This document shows positions 43,879 to 55,554 of a stretch of DNA of 64,000 nt, in pieces. Made by a program: the position numbers and the translations under genes. The notes under the pieces are model-generated. The model searched no databases, was not told the origin of the DNA, and saw only the letters and a list, made by a program, of their open reading frames with translations. The DNA comes from Hyaloperonospora brassicae (lineage: Eukaryota > Oomycota > Peronosporomycetes > Peronosporales > Peronosporaceae). The stretch covers positions 112,445 through 176,444 of the forward strand of contig CANTFL010000550.1 of the NCBI GenBank assembly GCA_947650285.1, in the 5' to 3' direction. Position 1 is the stretch's first letter. Every line of letters starts with the position of its first letter.

Positions 43879-45651
43879 TCAATACAACTCAACATGGTCT
43901 GCCACATTCGCACTCGTGCCTCCACATCCGTGGGAGTCGACGCGAACCTTGCCAGCCTTGCCGAACGGTCTTTCAATTTTGTCTTTATCCACATTCTCCT
44001 TATCACAAGCGATACATCGCACGTGGCAGCCTACAGCGTCACGTGCTTCTCGCTCATCTCCGAACAGCCCCGAAACAATGGCAAACGGTTTCCTCCCAGC
44101 CGCACTTGTCTCGCCGTTTGGACGCTTGATTGATCCACTTTGAGCAGCACTTGGCGCCAGCGCAGTATTTTCTACGTCGACAGCGAGCACATTGTAGGTA
44201 GTAAGCCCATCCGTTTCGACTGACACTTGTTTGTTATCTGGAAGTGATATCGGTGCCTGGACAGCTTCCGGATAAAGCGAAGAAGCATCTTGACATTGTA
44301 GAAGGTTATTCGTCAGACTAAATGCTTGTTCACAAGCACGTGCTGCAGCCCTAAGTAGCTTTCTATGTTGCTTTGGTGCCTTCAACGTGATTAGCTATAA
44401 GAAGCGCAACACGAGCTTCTCTCCTGGAGCCGGGACCACATGTTGGTGCACATTCGACGTCTTGTTACTTGGCACCAACGCGATGCGAAACTTGCCGGTA
44501 TCACCAAAAGGCCCGAGCATAACCCCCACTATGCGCACTTTCTTGAACAACACCGCCAAGCCCTGGCAAACGCTCCACTTATCATCTTTCAAGAACATGT
44601 CACGACCGATTGTTTCACTTTCGTCTGCATCGCCACCGCTTCTTGACACGACCGCTTTGTCCACAAGCCATCTCTGATCTTCATTCGACCAATTTGCATA
44701 TCAGCTAGGCTCACAGCTCTGCGGTGAATGGATGACAGCGTCTTCAGCTCCTCACTACTTGACCCCACAACCATGTCGACAGTGCCATAGAAAGCCAGAC
44801 GACACGAAAAGAGTTTTGCGTCCAGACGAGACTCGAGCACACGACAAGCGCCGCGGGTAGGCAAAAGACAGCCAATTCAGATTGAAGCAGCGCAAACAGT
44901 ACAGCTGCGCCAGTGTTTTCCTTGCCGTCACGATCGCTGTGTTCAAAATGAAGATCTGGCACGTACTCGTACAGCACCAACATCTCAAATTGCTCTTCAA
45001 CATATGTCCAGCATCGTCTTCTGTTCTTCTTTATTGGTGACAAATGTCGCAGTCGCTATCACAGTCGTGTGTCCCACCGAAGTATGACACTAGACTCCAC
45101 AGTTACAAGCTCTGCCTCGTGAGAGCGGTACACGTGCCACCCCAACGATCACATGCACCACGGCACTCAATCTCCACGGCGGTGACACTGTCTCTGCTCG
45201 TCCTACCAGTGCGCGATCTAGTCCGTTCACGCTTAGCCCAACACCTCCGTCCCCTGTATGCACCTCTCGACGTCTTGTCGGGACATCTGCAGCGTCCTCA
45301 CTCGAGTCTTGACTACAATGGGCAGCAGCTCCAACTCACTTCCTTTCGACAGCGCGCGAGATACCACTGTTCCAATGAGCACTGTGCTCTGTCCTCGTGC
45401 AGCAAAGCAGTGGTCTACTGCAAGACGAAACCCTCCACGAGCATCACGTTCTGGCACCTCTTAATTGGTACGCAGCACGTCCACGAGATGTGAATGGTCA
45501 TGCACGCTGTGTCCAGGCCCCGCGGCCACAGGCGGGACTGGAACCGTCGCGTCATTTGAGCGCCACAAAGTCTGCAGCGATGAAGGTCTGTGTCTCGCGC
45601 GTCACAGCGTCAATCGCAGTCGTTTTTTCCGCATCGATCGGAGACAGCAGA
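43879..45651 (-). pseudogene. Selenocysteine-specific elongation factor (eEFSec) pseudogene
   Basis: Read downwards from 45651: AEKTTAIDAVTRETQ and VPVPPVAAGPG (end of the GTPase domain), HLVDVLRTN, an in-frame stop, EVPERDARGGFRLAVDHCF, RGQSTVLIGTVVSRALSKGS and RVRTLQM (domain 2). A frameshift leads to LSVNGLDRALVGRAETV, LSAVVHVIVGVARVP, a stop, and SVGHTTVIATATF (domain 3). After more shifts come AVLFALLQSELAVF, LESRLDAKLFSCRLAFYGTV, ETIGRDMFLKDD, FGDTGKFRIALV and RPFGKAGKVRV (domain 4). This order and wording fit eEFSec, which delivers Sec-tRNA to UGA codons. At least three stops or shifts show it is dead. The G1-G4 part upstream could not be found. Confidence 0.65.
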
Positions 45652-45769
45652 TTTTTAATTATCAAAATGTTTTGAATATTTTGTTTTTTTTATTAAAAAC
45701 ACCAAATAATCATAAAAGTAATAAAATAGTCGTCAAAAACAATTCAGGAATAATAAGTTCAAAAAAAAT
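45652..45769 (-). other. AT-rich insert resembling mitochondrial nad2 (candidate NUMT)
   Basis: About 118 bp with very high A+T, abrupt against GC-balanced flanks, interrupts the eEFSec relic. The minus strand reads FFELIIPELFLTTILLLL, stop, LFGVFNKKNKIFKTF, a composition and wording like the N-terminus of oomycete mitochondrial NADH dehydrogenase subunit 2. One in-frame TGA fits decay after transfer to the nucleus. Alternative: ordinary AT-rich filler. Confidence 0.45.
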
Positions 45770-48700
45770 CGGCTTAGACACGGTGTTCTTCTTGTGGCAA
45801 GATCTAGACTCATTCGTTCTGCTCAAAGTTGTACAAAGATAGGAGTGATGTATTCTGGTGACGTCGCTGCTTGTGATTGAACGGAACAATCTCATGGGGA
45901 CAAAGATCCATCTTGTCGATGTTTCTAGCCCGCCTTGCTACACAGGAATGGATCATATGCCCATCGTTCCGACGTTCATTGTTGGCACATATGGGTATCA
46001 GCCATTGTGATCAAGGTAAATCATTTACCCCCACCCATGAAGATAGACTGTCCCATTCACATCGTCTGGCTGCGAGTCAAAGTCGCATCGATCCTGGATC
46101 ACCGTGTTTCGTTGCTGGAATGTGTCACCTTGTGCTATGTCACAAGATGAGTCTTGGTAACAAACGTCTTTCGTACCTTTTTCTTTCCAAGACGTTTCTC
46201 GGGATCTATTGCACAAGGTAACACATGCCACGAACGGTCTGCAACACGTGATACGTCAGAGTATAAACCAGCGCAAACATTGCGTACGTTGACAGTAACT
46301 GGAAGCAGTAGCCTCCTCACAAAGAGTAATCAAGTCATCTATCTTTAAAGCCAAAGGACCGCACGTCGATGAGCTAGACGGGCAGAATGTGCAGATGACA
46401 CTGCTTTCAGTCAAAGTTTGCGTCGCGGGTATGAGCTGAGAAAACCCTGTAGCGCAACAGAACGTCTTGATCTTCGTTATAGGCGGCTTATAGTAAGCTT
46501 GCAATTGTATACTGTTTTGCCACGTCGACTGACAAGATTCGAGTTCGACTGTAGCTGCCATGCTTGCAAAAAGTGACAGCTCGGCGCACAAGTCACAGAT
46601 TTTGGTTGACAACGTCTGTTTTGATGTGGACGAAGCAAAAGGAGTCAGGTCGTTCAACACGACGATGGCCGCGGCTGGACATGATCCAGTCGATGACTGG
46701 TGTTCGTCGCATCTTATATGAAGACACTAGGAAACATCACATCACGTGCCGGACCTTTTGTGCAAAAGGGGTGGTCGTTACGCTACTCGACGAGTCTATC
46801 TTGATTACAGTGTCACGCTCGTCGAGTGGACTAGTGCAGTACCGAAGCTTATTATTGATTTGACTATCCCCCGACTTCTTTGTTATAGCGACAAAACATT
46901 TACGTAGAGCAGCCGAGTAGTTGAGTCGGATTGTAGTTTCTGTATAATTATTAAATAACATTTTCACAAAAAGAGCTCGTGGTCGAGTCTCACGCAAACG
47001 TACAATGTTGTCAACGATATTCGACAAACACAAATTCCTTTCTGAGCATCTTTGTAATACAGCTTGCTATAAGCTCGTGTTCTTGTAGCACTTTGTGTCA
47101 AGAATATTTGCTTGTAAACTTCTTGCTAAACTTAATCGTGTTAATCAATTCTACGCAATGCTTCATCGTTTTTCGTCGCTAGCGATCCGATGTAGGATTC
47201 GACAACGCAAATTGATTGTAGGTCCGAGCGCAGCTTGCGCAGTAGAAACGTAAATTGCAAATTCTGATCTGCAAGAGTCATACTATAAGCGAGCGCGAGA
47301 TGAGTGTATGACTAACCGACGCAAAGGTTACCGAGGAAACGAATAAATAAGTCAGAGCAACATAAATATTGAAATTAAAATTGTGCGAATATTGTAAAAG
47401 CGGTCAAAGCACCTGTACATGAATCGACTAAATGTCGTGCGGTATCGAATACAGTTTTTCCAGTATTCCCGAAATGTTACGTACAGGATGACTCAAAATA
47501 CGAGTCTCAAACTAGCGACACAGTTATAATTACCCATTTGATCAAGTAGCTTTTCCCAAACTCTGCAGCAACTGCCGATTGAACTGAAATTCGTGAATAC
47601 TGCCCTTGACGTTAAGGTGAACAAAGCACAATAATTCGGCCAGCCGTCTTTGTCGTCACCATCTCTGTATGACACGGCAAGTCTCTTACTCCTGATTCAC
47701 GAAGGCAAAGACAAAGCTTTCAACGTATGGCAACCATCAATGCTGCTCACTTGTGATTTTACTATGCGTCTAACATACTCACCACTACGTAAGCTTTCTC
47801 ATGATAGCAATCGGTCACAAATGCACGGTACCCAGACGTGACTGATTGAACAACCTCTATTGCAACGGCAAACATGGTGCAGTGACGGCAGTTGCAGCGA
47901 GCGCAAACTCCACACTTTGTTCTTATACGTCTGCAGCAGCTTCAACCAGACGGCTCAGTGGTGTCATTCTGCTTGCTGTAGCATCGTGGAACAAAACGAA
48001 CCGTGGCCGACGGCAATGGCATTCCTCACCGTCTCCATTCTTGCCGACGTGGCTTGCTACATACACAGTCATGAAACAACGACCTTTTGATGCTTCAATA
48101 GTCGCCATTGTGCAACAAGTATACCACTAACACATCTGCCGTCTCTCTCGTCTGTTGTCGTACCGCTGTAGGAAAAAGCGGGGACACTATGCGACTCCAA
48201 CACCTATTGCCGCCTCATACGCTCTATACTACAGCAGACTCGCTTTCCAAGGCATTGCGTTCTTTCGACAGTGCCGCGTCACTGACATGTGATCTGCACG
48301 TTGATGTTGGGAATGAAGTCAGAGCGGCAAAAATAGCCACTGCGTGGATATCTAACGAAGGGACCTCACGTCGTCACGACAACCGAGACAACGCTCGACG
48401 TGGAATATGTATACATCACGCTCTCTCGTATACGAAGCGGACACAGACAAGCCAGTAATCGATTTAAGTAGCCACATTGGGACGCGCCCGACGTGGCATC
48501 CGTCCATCCCCTGTATCCGCCACGTTTTTATCACCTTGAAGTAACGCCATACCGGGTCAGTGACGCGCGCGACTTCACGGCCGTCATCCGTCGCCCCGTC
48601 ATATCCGTTTCTCCGTGAGCAGATCCATACAAACTTCAACGTCCATTGACGCCCACGTGCCGCCAAAGCCAAATCCGCGCGACTTACGGAACGGACCTCC

Positions 48701-48826
48701 TCGACATATGTATCCTGGAACCGATTTCACCCCATCCATCGTCACGTGTCACTTTCTGCTATTGGTGAGACAAAACAGCGCCAAAACGACAGACAAACGG
48801 ACAAACAAACACACAGCACCTCAAGA
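45770..48826. other. 3-kb gene-poor region
   Basis: The part next to the eEFSec relic (to about 46700) may hold its lost N-terminal half, but no G-domain motif (GHxDSGK, DCPGH, NKxD) could be read except a weak NIDKMDLCP at about 45915. From 47480 to 48470 minus-strand stretches (LVEAAADV, stop, EQSVEFALAATAVTAP) look like an old coding sequence. No intact gene or RNA gene seen. Confidence 0.3.
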
Positions 48827-48845
48827 GCTCATTTCGCGTTTTGCC
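48827..48845 (+). promoter_or_regulatory. Oomycete core promoter: initiator plus flanking promoter region
   Basis: GCTCATTTCGCGTTTTGCC matches the Phytophthora 19-nt consensus GCTCATTYYNCAWTTTNYY at 17-18 positions. It lies 58 bp upstream of the ATG at 48903, the usual distance, and a CT-rich leader follows. Confidence 0.7.
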
Positions 48846-48902
48846 TGCGCTCGCTCTCTCTCGCACTTTCTCTCTTTCTCTCCCTTTGACGCACTCGATC
48901 CC

Positions 48903-49379
48903 ATGTCGCTCGCTGCCCCACTCGTGTGTCGTCGTACCGACGCGAACTTTGACGCTGCGCTCTTAGCACTCGCCCAGAGCCGCCACACGATCTACGAGCA
49001 CACGCACATGGCCGGCGAACATTGCCGCGCACATCGTATGCTGCGCGTTTATCAGTATGACCCGTTGCCCGACGCGCTCGAAGCTTTGTATGCCCGCACG
49101 CTGTCCAAGCGCTTTTGCACTGTACCAGTAGCCGATGCAGCAGCAGCAGCCGTAGCAGTCGATGCTGTCAATGGGTTTGAGACGCTGCGGCTCGTCCTGC
49201 ACAGTTCGCGCTCGATCGATGGCCAGAGGCGGCTCTCGGGCGAGAACCGCAGAGCCCATTGTATGCTGCCCACGGACGTCCGTGTGGAGCAGTTGGACTG
49301 TGGCTCGGACACGTTGGACGCGTGTTACGTGAACGCGCTGACCAATTACTTTGTGACCAGAAGCGCGAGTCGCTTGTGA
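48903..49379 (+). CDS. 158-residue protein with an internal duplication, function unknown
   Basis: The frame is open from 48615, but the ATG at 48903 follows the core promoter and starts normal-looking protein. The two halves resemble each other: GEHCRAHRMLR...DALEALYARTLSKRF (residues 40-75) and GENRRAHCMLP...DTLDACYVNALTNYF (115-153). Each would form a small helical unit. There is no signal peptide or membrane segment. A run of alanines/valines (DAAAAAVAVDAV) links the halves. I do not recognise the family. Confidence 0.65.
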   Translation: MSLAAPLVCRRTDANFDAALLALAQSRHTIYEHTHMAGEHCRAHRMLRVYQYDPLPDALEALYARTLSKRFCTVPVADAAAAAVAVDAVNGFETLRLVLHSSRSIDGQRRLSGENRRAHCMLPTDVRVEQLDCGSDTLDACYVNALTNYFVTRSASRL

Positions 49380-50473
49380 CGACAGAGAAAGAGAGACGAC
49401 TTGAGGAGTATGGCTTTCGGTCCTGTGGTGCGGCCTGCGTCACGCTGTTGTATGGGATAAAAGGGCACGAGCACTTTGGATCAAGAAGATGGCGATGCAG
49501 TGTCGAGTTTGAGCTATGGGGGGTTTGTGGCGAGCATTTCATCATTCTGCGACGGTCCGCTGGATTAGGGAAACTCAGTGGTGGAAGAACAAGCGCTGGC
49601 GAGTTGACGGCGGATTATGTGGTGTTATCGGGGAACGTCTTGCAGTCCGAAAGGATCGAGAGACATTGGGATGTCGCATATTGATGCGGTAGTACAGTGT
49701 CCATTCATTGTGGTAAACGCTGTACCCGTTGCTGCTGCATAAATTGTGGCGGTCTTCACGTGTTTGGTGACTACAGGCAGGCGCAATGGGATCGTCAATG
49801 ACTAATGACGTGGATATGATCGGTAGCTCATCTGGACTGCCCGTGAATCGCATGTGGGCTTCTTCAATTTGCTTTAGTTCACCAAAGTCACTGGACCAAC
49901 GACGTTGTACACGACAGCCTTTTCATCATCGCTGCATGCTAAAGGAAGCGTAAGTGGTTGCTGTGATAAGGAGAGCTGACAGACCCATCGATTCTGTCCA
50001 CCATAAGCTGGTAAAAATGTATGACACGTGCAAGTAGCATGTTAAATTGTGTGTGACATGTGCGAAGAGTGTGCACACGCATCTTCATGTAGCCGGTTAA
50101 CAAGTCGGTGTTGTGAGTTGCGTGGATTCTACAAACCTCATCTGGAGAAACCACATAAGCACTAGAGCGTAGCAAGCTATTCAATCATCGACTTGATCGA
50201 TACTGCTATCGGTGCAGTTGTCCTGCAGCTTTGCAACTTGCCGGTATCACCTGCCAAACGTTGTGAAGTGAGCAGCGTGACATAACGGCGAGCACGACTT
50301 CATCTCTCGTACTTACATCTCCACGTGCTTATCTCAAGGCTCTAGACCCCGTCTCAAGACCACACCTCGTCGCACAATCCCGCAAACAGTCCAACTGCCC
50401 CAGCAGTACAGCACATCGTTTCCACCTCAGTTCGCTTTTCTCCTCCAAGCCAAGTCGATCGTTGTTGCACAAG
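49380..50473. other. Intergenic between the 158-aa gene and the elicitin gene
   Basis: No gene seen; frames such as 49259-49684 run on from the upstream gene's 3' end without features. An initiator-like CTCAGTTC followed by GCTTTTCTCC at about 50427-50444 lies 30 bp before the elicitin ATG. Confidence 0.4.
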
Positions 50474-51025
50474 ATGCACATTGCATTCAGGTCGAGTCTG
50501 CTTTTGATTGTTGCAGCTTTTTCCAGCGTAGCTGCTGCTCCCTGCAACACTGCTGCATTGTCGAGACTGCTCGTGACTGGAAATGTGACAACGTGTCGAA
50601 GAGACGCTGGATACGACCCCACGTCGATGGCAATGCCGGCAGACGCGCAAATTACAGCAGTCTGCAACAGCGATGCGTGCAAGAAGTCGATCAGCGCCAT
50701 GAAAGAAGTCGCACCTGACGAATGCACAGTTGGCCCCATTCGCATGTACGCGAACGTGATCAACCCCTTGTCGCAGCGTTGCGGCATCAACTCGACGTCG
50801 GAGCCTACGGCTGGAAATGCTGGACCAGTTGCTGGGAATACAAGTCAACCTGCGAACGGCAACATGACTGGATCAGCGGCAAATACTTCCGAACCAAATA
50901 CGCGGTCAAACTCTAGCTCACCTTCACCGACTGCTACTGCTGGAAATGGAAGCACTAATGCTCTTACCATTCCGATGTGCGCGGCTATTGCAGCGCTTGT
51001 GGCAATGGTCACTTTGCTTCTATGA
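50474..51025 (+). CDS. Elicitin-like secreted protein with a predicted GPI anchor
   Basis: An intronless 183-residue frame. Residues 1-21 form a signal peptide ending SSVAAA. The elicitin domain (22-105) carries six cysteines, C24, C41, C64, C69, C84 and C103, the count and order of the family. Residues 106-163 are Ser/Thr/Asn/Pro-rich and probably O-glycosylated. Residues 164-183 are a hydrophobic tail after a small-residue site (GNGSTNA), typical of GPI attachment. Elicitins bind sterols, which oomycetes cannot make, and some are recognised by plants. The spacing between C24 and C41 is shorter than in canonical 98-residue elicitins, which suggests an elicitin-like (ELL) clade. No lesions seen. 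Confidence 0.9.
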   Translation: MHIAFRSSLLLIVAAFSSVAAAPCNTAALSRLLVTGNVTTCRRDAGYDPTSMAMPADAQITAVCNSDACKKSISAMKEVAPDECTVGPIRMYANVINPLSQRCGINSTSEPTAGNAGPVAGNTSQPANGNMTGSAANTSEPNTRSNSSSPSPTATAGNGSTNALTIPMCAAIAALVAMVTLLL

Positions 51026-51332
51026 GATATCGTTGCAACCGGAAGTCCCCGCATGGAGTCGCGCATTTGTGCAAGGCTGATCACTAAAACAACCACAAAA
51101 ACAATAACCGCTTGAGATCATTCATTTTTACCACCTTGTGTGCTTTCCCCCCTTCGCAACCATGGAGCCTTCTCTGCAATGTCTAGCATGCTTTGCAATC
51201 ACAAATACGCATCATGGAGAACTGATCATGCGTATAATTCCCGTTCGTGGGAAAGCTTTACCCGCGGATATACACAATACAGCATCGCCATCATCTTCAG
51301 GTGAACAGGAAGCTGCCTTCTACAAACACACG
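51026..51332. other. Short 3'-to-3' intergenic region
   Basis: Separates the convergent elicitin and PUB-domain genes; no gene seen. Confidence 0.5.
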
Positions 51333-52545
51333 CTACGCCGAGTCGTGCTGGAGCTGAATGAGCGCGACTTCCGTGCGGTCGATAGCAGACTGCACACGCT
51401 CAGCCTCGAATGCGTCAGCAGGCAGCGTTAAATAGGCATCACCGTCAAGCTCGACTGGCAAGAACCCGGCTTCGGCAAGAATATCAAGAGCACCAGGCAC
51501 AGCCACGACCTTGGACTGAACCAACGCGTTCGAAATCCGAATCTTGCGAAACTTTTCCTCCTGCCAAGAAAAAGTTGATACCACAGGTAATCAGCCAGCT
51601 GTACAGCAACGGCGACAGTCGCATTAACCAAACCTGTGGGTTCTTTATAACGTTGCTCAGCATCTTTATCAGCGTTTCTGCTGCTGTGATTGCACGTGTC
51701 GGGTCTTGACGAAGCAACACGTACACAGCACCGTTCTCACCAGCATTGCGATCTGCCACTACAGTGTCAGGTAGTGCAGCACGAGACATCTCTCCAGATG
51801 GTACAGATGCTGTCGTAGCACCACTGCTCTCTCCCATCATAGGCCCTGCATTTCCGCCAATGCCATTCATAGCAGACACCGCCTGTGTCGAGGATGAAAT
51901 CGTAACTGCGTACGGATTGAAGCCCATCTGCGCCTGAGCGCTCTGCAGCTCTCTTGCTTTAACTACTTCATTCGAAAGCACGACAGACACCGAGCTCGGT
52001 TCAGCGGCAGTGGCTGCTGCATCGGTGTATTCAAACTTGGTCTCGCGCTCCTCATCCTGCTGGAGCCTCAATTTGCGTGCTGTAGCCACACGCTTGTCCC
52101 AGGCATTGCCACGCTGCTCCATAGCTTTGGCCTGCATCCAATAGCCTCAGCCTTTTTCCCATAGTCACTAGATCTCGTAGCCAGGAGCGCTGCTAGTACG
52201 CACCTGCAGCTCACGTCTCTCCTGTTGTTCGTCTTCCGATAGAGCAGGAGGTTTCGTCGTGATAAATGGCAGCTACAAGTGGTGTTCGGCATACAAAAAG
52301 CCATACAAAACACGAAGCAAACCACCGGTCAGAGCTTACGGCCCGTGAGACGGGACAGATAGAGAAAACATGGAGGGCACCTTTAGTGACGGACCGCGAG
52401 ACGGCGCGGCGGCGGGCGGCGGCGCAGACGAAGCAGCGGAAGACCCTCCGAGCACATTCCCTTCGCCTTGGAAGGTCGACCGCTGGTTCTTCATCTTGGC
52501 TGCTGCCCGCTTCGCCGCCTTCTTCTTCTTGTTGAGCCAGTCCAT
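51333..52545 (-). CDS. PUB-domain protein (PNGase/UBXN6-like, p97-binding)
   Basis: Four exons: 52545-52381, 52272-52204, 52131-51634 and 51560-51333, encoding 319 residues. It begins MDWLNKKKKAAKRAAAKMKN (basic helix), then a Pro/Ser linker, SEDEQQERRELQAKAMEQRG (charged helix), a Gly/Ser-rich middle, and a PUB domain near the C-terminus: AITAAETLIKMLSNVIKNPQ then EEKFRKIRISNALVQSKVVA and GALDILAEAGF. PUB domains bind the C-terminal tail of the AAA ATPase p97/Cdc48 in protein quality control. There is no UBX or transglutaminase domain in this frame. The exon-1 donor (GTGCCC) is weak; a stronger GTAAGC 41 bp on has the wrong phase for the next exon. Confidence 0.8.
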
Positions 52546-54090
52546 GGCGCACGCGCAGGGCTGGACGGGATGGGCCAAAGTTGACGGTTGCGGACCGAAT
52601 GTCACGGTGGACAGGGAATATTGCGCTTTTGGCGTGATATTCGGGCTACGTGTTAATATTGTGGTTTGTACGTGGCCTCGTGTTCTGCTGACTCGGCGAA
52701 TCAAACAGCTTTTTTCGAAACGAATCGTGTCACGGAAATCGCAGTGGTAGTGATAGGTTTATAACAGGCAAATACGCGGAGGCTGCATCAATTAATCAGG
52801 AGGCCTATATGCTCGCATGGCGAATGTGCTGGGGGGACCGATTCGGACCAGAGGAGATCAGCAAGACTGCAAGTGTCAGTGGACGTTCGCACGCAAGTGA
52901 AGTGTAACTAGATTCGATGAGCACCATGCAGGAAAGACAGAAAGCATAATTAAAAATATCTAGATGAAAACAGGTGCCAGACGCGTTTCGGCTCTAAGCC
53001 GGGGGCCTCGTCAGTGGCTTTGTTGATAGGGAAGTAAGCCATACTCTATTCTACGCTAGCACCGACTTAGAACCTTCGAATCTTAGTGAGATTACACATG
53101 TACGACACCACGACCGACAAGCCTGGCAGCTGGGGCGTCGACCAAAAAGAAGTGTCCGCAATGACAACTCCACAGATAATATATTTATGTTAGTGGATAC
53201 ATGACTTTTTGGCGTCCACCTATCTGTAGATGTATATTTATCAAACTCTTAGCTCTATCTCATTCAGTTTGTCAACAGACTCGATCGACAGGCGTGCCTC
53301 TTGTCTTGCTGCTTCCTTCAGTCAGGGAAGGTCGACGAACGGATAGATCCGATACTCCCTCCTGTTTAGGCAACCTCCGCTCATACACTGACCCTTCGAT
53401 CCGTTTCTTGACTCGACATGACCCATGCTACATGCATACTTGTGTTTAATCATGCGTGAGTCTTATTGACAAAGATGGCGAGAAGTGAAATTCACTTTCC
53501 CTTTTGCACTGCAGAAGACACGCGTTGGTTTCTTACTGTTAAAGGGTTAATGGCCTAAATTGACGAATCAGCTGATGTCAGTAAATGGCAACATCTTAAG
53601 ATAATACACAAAACTATACTCTCTGATAGATAAGAAACAATGTTGACATTCATCAATGTCAACATCATGCATCGTGGGACTGTTACACAGTCACCTGTTA
53701 CAAACAGCGTGGATGGGTCAATCTGGCTTCAGAAAATGACGAGCATTTGATCATCTGGCATTGCATCGGGTTCAGTGTCGAAAGCCGTGTTCGGTGGAAG
53801 TAAGGCAGCGACAAAAGTGTTTCTGATTGCTACGTCGGAAGCAATTGCAACTATCTCTTTCGATTACTGCCATTTGGTGTCGAAATGAGCAGTCGATGCT
53901 TGTGCCATGCTTACGACGCTGGTATCGGAACTAGACCTGCTGCATTTATTTTGGTTCATTCCTGGTGGCCCAGGTTCCTTCCAAGTGATGGTATTGGAGT
54001 ACGTGATTCCAGACATATCTATGCTGTCAAGAAATGCCGCGGACATGCCATCAATGGAGAGTTGGTTGATTTTGAGCAAGGCCGTACTTG
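52546..54090. other. 1.5-kb intergenic region bordering the tandem retrotransposon
   Basis: No gene seen. Holds a perfect 11-bp inverted repeat at 53640-53665 (below). The last 250 bases are unrelated to the element and form its left flank. Confidence 0.4.
53640..53665. repeat. Perfect 11-bp inverted repeat
   Basis: ATGTTGACATT, a 4-base loop, AATGTCAACAT. It resembles the hairpin found at the very start of the edge LTRs (TGTAACGGGGC...), so it may mark a solo or degraded LTR of another family. Confidence 0.8.
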
Positions 54091-54377
54091 TGACATGCCC
54101 TAGGCTAGCAGAGGGACCGATCGGGTCAGAGGAGCTTGTTGGAAGGCAACTCTGGTATGTGTGATAAAAGTGAAAATGATCTGAATGCTAGCGATAGCGC
54201 GTGGCGCTCTACACATACTCGCTACTGATATTATGTGTGTCGTGAGCGCTCAATGTGTACTACGTTTCATACGCGTGGGTTCATACTGGCTGATTCTGGT
54301 CTGGTTGGTAATGATATGCAATGAGCTGACAACTGGTCGGAACAGGTTGAAGTGGAGATGACGTCTCAGGAATTTCA
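54091..54377 (-). repeat. LTR 1 (left, 3' LTR of unit A), 287 bp
   Basis: On the plus strand it starts TGACATGCCC and ends GGAATTTCA. The polypurine tract GGGGAGAGAA lies directly at its right border when read on the minus strand. It is the most diverged of the three copies (for example TAGGCTAG where the others have TTGGTTAG). Confidence 0.9.
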
Positions 54378-54418
54378 TTCTCTCCCCGTAAACTTGTGCG
54401 CTAACACGGGAACACGCG

Positions 54419-55420
54419 TCAATTGTTTTCGTGTAGCGTGGTCGATCCTTTGCCGTGGGCGTCCGTGATGGTGAATGGTCCATTGGCTACTGGACAAGTC
54501 CTCGCGCAAAACTGCTTTGGTACTCGAAACATGACGTTGTCACCGACGTTGTAAAAAGTATGAAATGCGCCTTTTGTTTTCTCGGTCGTTGTCGGAGAGA
54601 ATCGCGTCGAATTGCCTCTTGGACATGTAGCTACAGTTTGCTTCGTACAGTTGCGTGTGATCGTGTCCTGACCAAAGATGAGTTGGTCAAGTGATGCGTT
54701 CAGTATGCTGTGGTAACTGGATGGAAGAGCGAACGCGACGTAACACAGTTCTTTCTTCCAATCGATATTATCATGGCAACGAACACCATTGAAAAACTCT
54801 ATGTGGACGCGCTCGCAGATTGCATCGGCTTGCGGATTATTTGCAGTGATCGGCTTCGACTTGATCCCGTAGATCTGCAAGAGTTCTTGAAACTCCTTAC
54901 CAGTGAACTCAGCACCAATATCATAAATGACTTGAACTGGACGTGGATAATGGCAAATCCACTCGCGGTCAAAGCTCTCCACTGTCGCCAGGTTGTTCTT
55001 GTCTGATTTAACGCCGACTTCGAGCCAGCGTTTCGCTTGATCGATGATCGTGATATTGTAATAGTCATCGTACGGAACAATAAGGTCGACGCGCACGACG
55101 TACCACGGGTCCACTGTCTTGGACGTCCTTGGTGGTATTAGTCTGTAGTCTTTTCTGCCGCCGTGGATTGTAAATCGTTTGCACGTCAGACACAACTTGA
55201 CGCGCTTGATCATCGACGCTTACATTGCAAGCCAGTAGAGCGACTGTCGCATCGTCTTGTATTGGTGACAAGGACTATCTTGCCCGAGATTGTGGTGGTA
55301 CCTATCCTGGAGATCGTCACGCAACGTGTCCGGAACAGCGACGCGACCTTGAAATGAGACAAGCGTGCATCCTAGTAGAGCATTAACTTGTAGTCCGGGT
55401 TGTTCCAGTCGGCGAGGCAC
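54419..55420 (-). pseudogene. Integrase region of unit A
   Basis: The HHCC part (55420-55220, HHNLGQDSPCHQYK) ends in an in-frame TAA just before CLTCKRF. The core (55213-54419) then runs for 264 codons: VVRVDLIVPYDD, YDIGAEFTGKEFQELLQIYG and NNPQADAICERVHIEFFNG give the D-D-E layout of Ty3/gypsy integrases. It ends with a short barrel-like C-terminus near the polypurine tract. The core itself is intact in this unit. Confidence 0.8.
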
Positions 55421-55554
55421 ACAGACTTGATCGTTTGGATCGTTTCATCGCACTCCTGGAGCTGGCAGATGCCTGGGCCGTGCATGACACATGGTCGATC
55501 GTTCGTCGCGGCGTTGATCCTGTCGTGCATTTGCGTTTGCTCTGCTGTGTCAAA

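Noticed and set aside
49259..49684. 141-codon plus frame after the 158-aa gene
   Set aside because: Begins inside the upstream gene in another frame and has no features.
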